15,666 nucleotides of DNA from Chitinophagaceae bacterium (lineage in GTDB: Bacteria > Bacteroidota > Bacteroidia > Chitinophagales > Chitinophagaceae), in NCBI GenBank assembly GCA_017882205.1, contig JADGPY010000299.1:1-15666 (forward strand), read 5' to 3'. Under the pieces are notes generated by a model. It ran no database searches. It had not been told where the DNA came from and was given only the letters and a program-made list of their open reading frames with translations. The stretch's first letter is position 1; each line of letters begins with the position of its first letter. Both the position numbers and the translations under genes were made by a program. This document shows positions 14,578 through 15,666 of the stretch, piece after piece.

Positions 14578-15606
14578 ATGAAACGCTATTTAAAAATATC
14601 ATGTTTTATTCTTAGCTCTTTTGCTACCAATACAATATTTGCCCAGGACCTGCACTTTTCTCAATTTTTTAATTCCCCTTTAACTACCAACCCGGCAAAC
14701 ACCGGTTTTATTCCAGATGCCGATTATCGTATTGGAGGTACTTATCGCAATCAATATTCTAACATTATGGCAGCGCCGTATAAAACCTATAGCGTTTTTG
14801 GTGATGCACAGGTTTTTAGAAATAGATTTGAAAATGGCTGGTTGGGACTTGGAGCAGTGATATTGCGCGATGAAGCAGGCAGTGGGGGGCTTACATCAAC
14901 TAAAGCGTATGGATCGGTTGCGTACCATCAAATGCTTGGATATAGCAGCCTTTTAACAGCAGGGTTTAATCTTGGCTGGGCAAACAAAAGAATTGATCAG
15001 AGTAAGCTGACAGTTCCTGATCAATTCGACGGTAATTTTTTTGATAATAGTTTACCTACTATTGTTGTATTGCTCAACAATAATGTCAGTTATTTTGACG
15101 TACAGGCTGGTATGAACTATGCCTATTTTCCAACCGAAGATGTGTACATTAATGCGGGTTACTCTATTCATCATGTTAACCAGCCAAAAGAAACATTTTT
15201 CGCAGATTCTATTAACGACAGCCGTCTTGCCATACGCCATATTGGTTTTCTGAATGCCCTGCTTAAGATGAATGAGAATGTAATTCTGAATCCTAACGCT
15301 TATTATACCATCCAGGCAAAATCGAGTGAATTGGTAGTAGGATTAAATTTCGCATACAACCTGTCAGGGGATGGAGCAAAACAATTAATAGGAGGATTAT
15401 ACTATCGCGTTGGGGATGCCGTGGTTCCAATGATCGGTTTTGAGTTGAACAATGTTCGTTTTACTTTCAGTTACGATGCAACCATGTCTACATTACATTA
15501 TTTTAATAATTACCAGGGAGCTTCAGAATTTAGTATTATTAAAAAAGGATTTTATAGCGAGTATAATGGAGATCGACGGCAGTCGCTTTGCCCGGGTTTT
15601 AATTAG
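14578..15606 (+). CDS. PorP/SprF-family type IX secretion outer membrane protein
   Basis: This encodes 342 residues, a usual length for the family. The signal peptide ends at IFAQ (~22). The next residues carry the family signature: DLHFSQFFNSPLTTNPANTG, then YRIGGTYRNQYSNIMAAPYKTYSVFGD. The rest alternates short beta strands and Gly/Asn-rich turns, as in an outer-membrane beta barrel, ending in FSYDATMSTLHYFNNYQGASEFSI. Members such as SprF work with a specific type B CTD substrate, which they help deliver to or hold on the surface (established for SprF/SprB in Flavobacterium). The gene starts 2 bp after such a substrate gene, so the pair almost certainly works together. The barrel itself is not the T9SS translocon (that is SprA). 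ATG 14578 is the natural start. Confidence 0.92.
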   Translation: MKRYLKISCFILSSFATNTIFAQDLHFSQFFNSPLTTNPANTGFIPDADYRIGGTYRNQYSNIMAAPYKTYSVFGDAQVFRNRFENGWLGLGAVILRDEAGSGGLTSTKAYGSVAYHQMLGYSSLLTAGFNLGWANKRIDQSKLTVPDQFDGNFFDNSLPTIVVLLNNNVSYFDVQAGMNYAYFPTEDVYINAGYSIHHVNQPKETFFADSINDSRLAIRHIGFLNALLKMNENVILNPNAYYTIQAKSSELVVGLNFAYNLSGDGAKQLIGGLYYRVGDAVVPMIGFELNNVRFTFSYDATMSTLHYFNNYQGASEFSIIKKGFYSEYNGDRRQSLCPGFN

Positions 15607-15666
15607 TATGTACTTTTATTATCTTTACACCATACAAAATAGAAGTATTCTAAAAAATCAACTTAA
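15607..15666. other. Intergenic tail at the window end
   Basis: These are 60 AT-rich bases after the PorP/SprF stop. TATCTTTA near 15617-15625 is a one-mismatch -7 box and could serve a gene beyond the window. No hairpin terminator is visible. Confidence 0.3.

Overview
The window is about 15.7 kb of AT-rich chromosome from a member of the Bacteroidota, probably a Chitinophagaceae-like free-living organism. The evidence is a type IX secretion (T9SS) substrate with a type B sorting domain next to a PorP/SprF-family gene, promoters of the TTTG / TAnnTTTG type, weak use of Shine-Dalgarno sites, and ClpB and RecG of Bacteroidota character. The exact genus cannot be fixed from this sequence alone.

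Layout, left to right. (1) 1-944 +: the C-terminal part of the ClpB disaggregase, cut by the window edge. (2) 954-2444 -: a TPR-repeat lipoprotein, convergent with clpB. (3) 2445-2822: a 378-bp divergent control region holding two outward-facing promoter candidates that share a 14-nt element (13 of 14 identical). (4) 2823-7391 +: a four-gene cassette made of a secreted caspase-like protease with a DUF4384 tail, a small secreted protein of unknown family, a membrane CHASE2 sensor with no output domain, and a periplasmic FecR-like/FnIII-like protein. A strong hairpin terminator lies between the second and third genes. (5) 7398-8600 -: a degenerate HD domain fused to a DUF5706 (Pycsar effector-type) transmembrane domain. 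(6) about 8709-10805 +: RecG, whose conserved N-terminus lies upstream of any ordinary start codon. (7) 10949-15606 +: a two-gene operon made of a 1208-residue surface protein (DUF7948-like region, SBBP-type propeller repeats, four PKD domains, type B CTD) and its PorP/SprF-family partner.

How the genes may work together. clpB, recG and the T9SS pair are ordinary genes or gene types. The region worth attention is 954-7391. The shared promoter element suggests the TPR lipoprotein and the caspase cassette are expressed together. All five products carry export signals or membrane segments, so they would form an envelope module: a sensor (CHASE2), periplasmic partners (FecR-like, TPR lipoprotein), a protease (caspase) and a small basic-linker protein that could be its substrate. 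This is inference from content and order; no such module has been demonstrated here. The HD-DUF5706 protein is a second candidate for a stress or defence role, notable because the HD dyad is replaced by Ser-Asn.

No tRNA, rRNA, CRISPR array, insertion sequence or integrase was seen.
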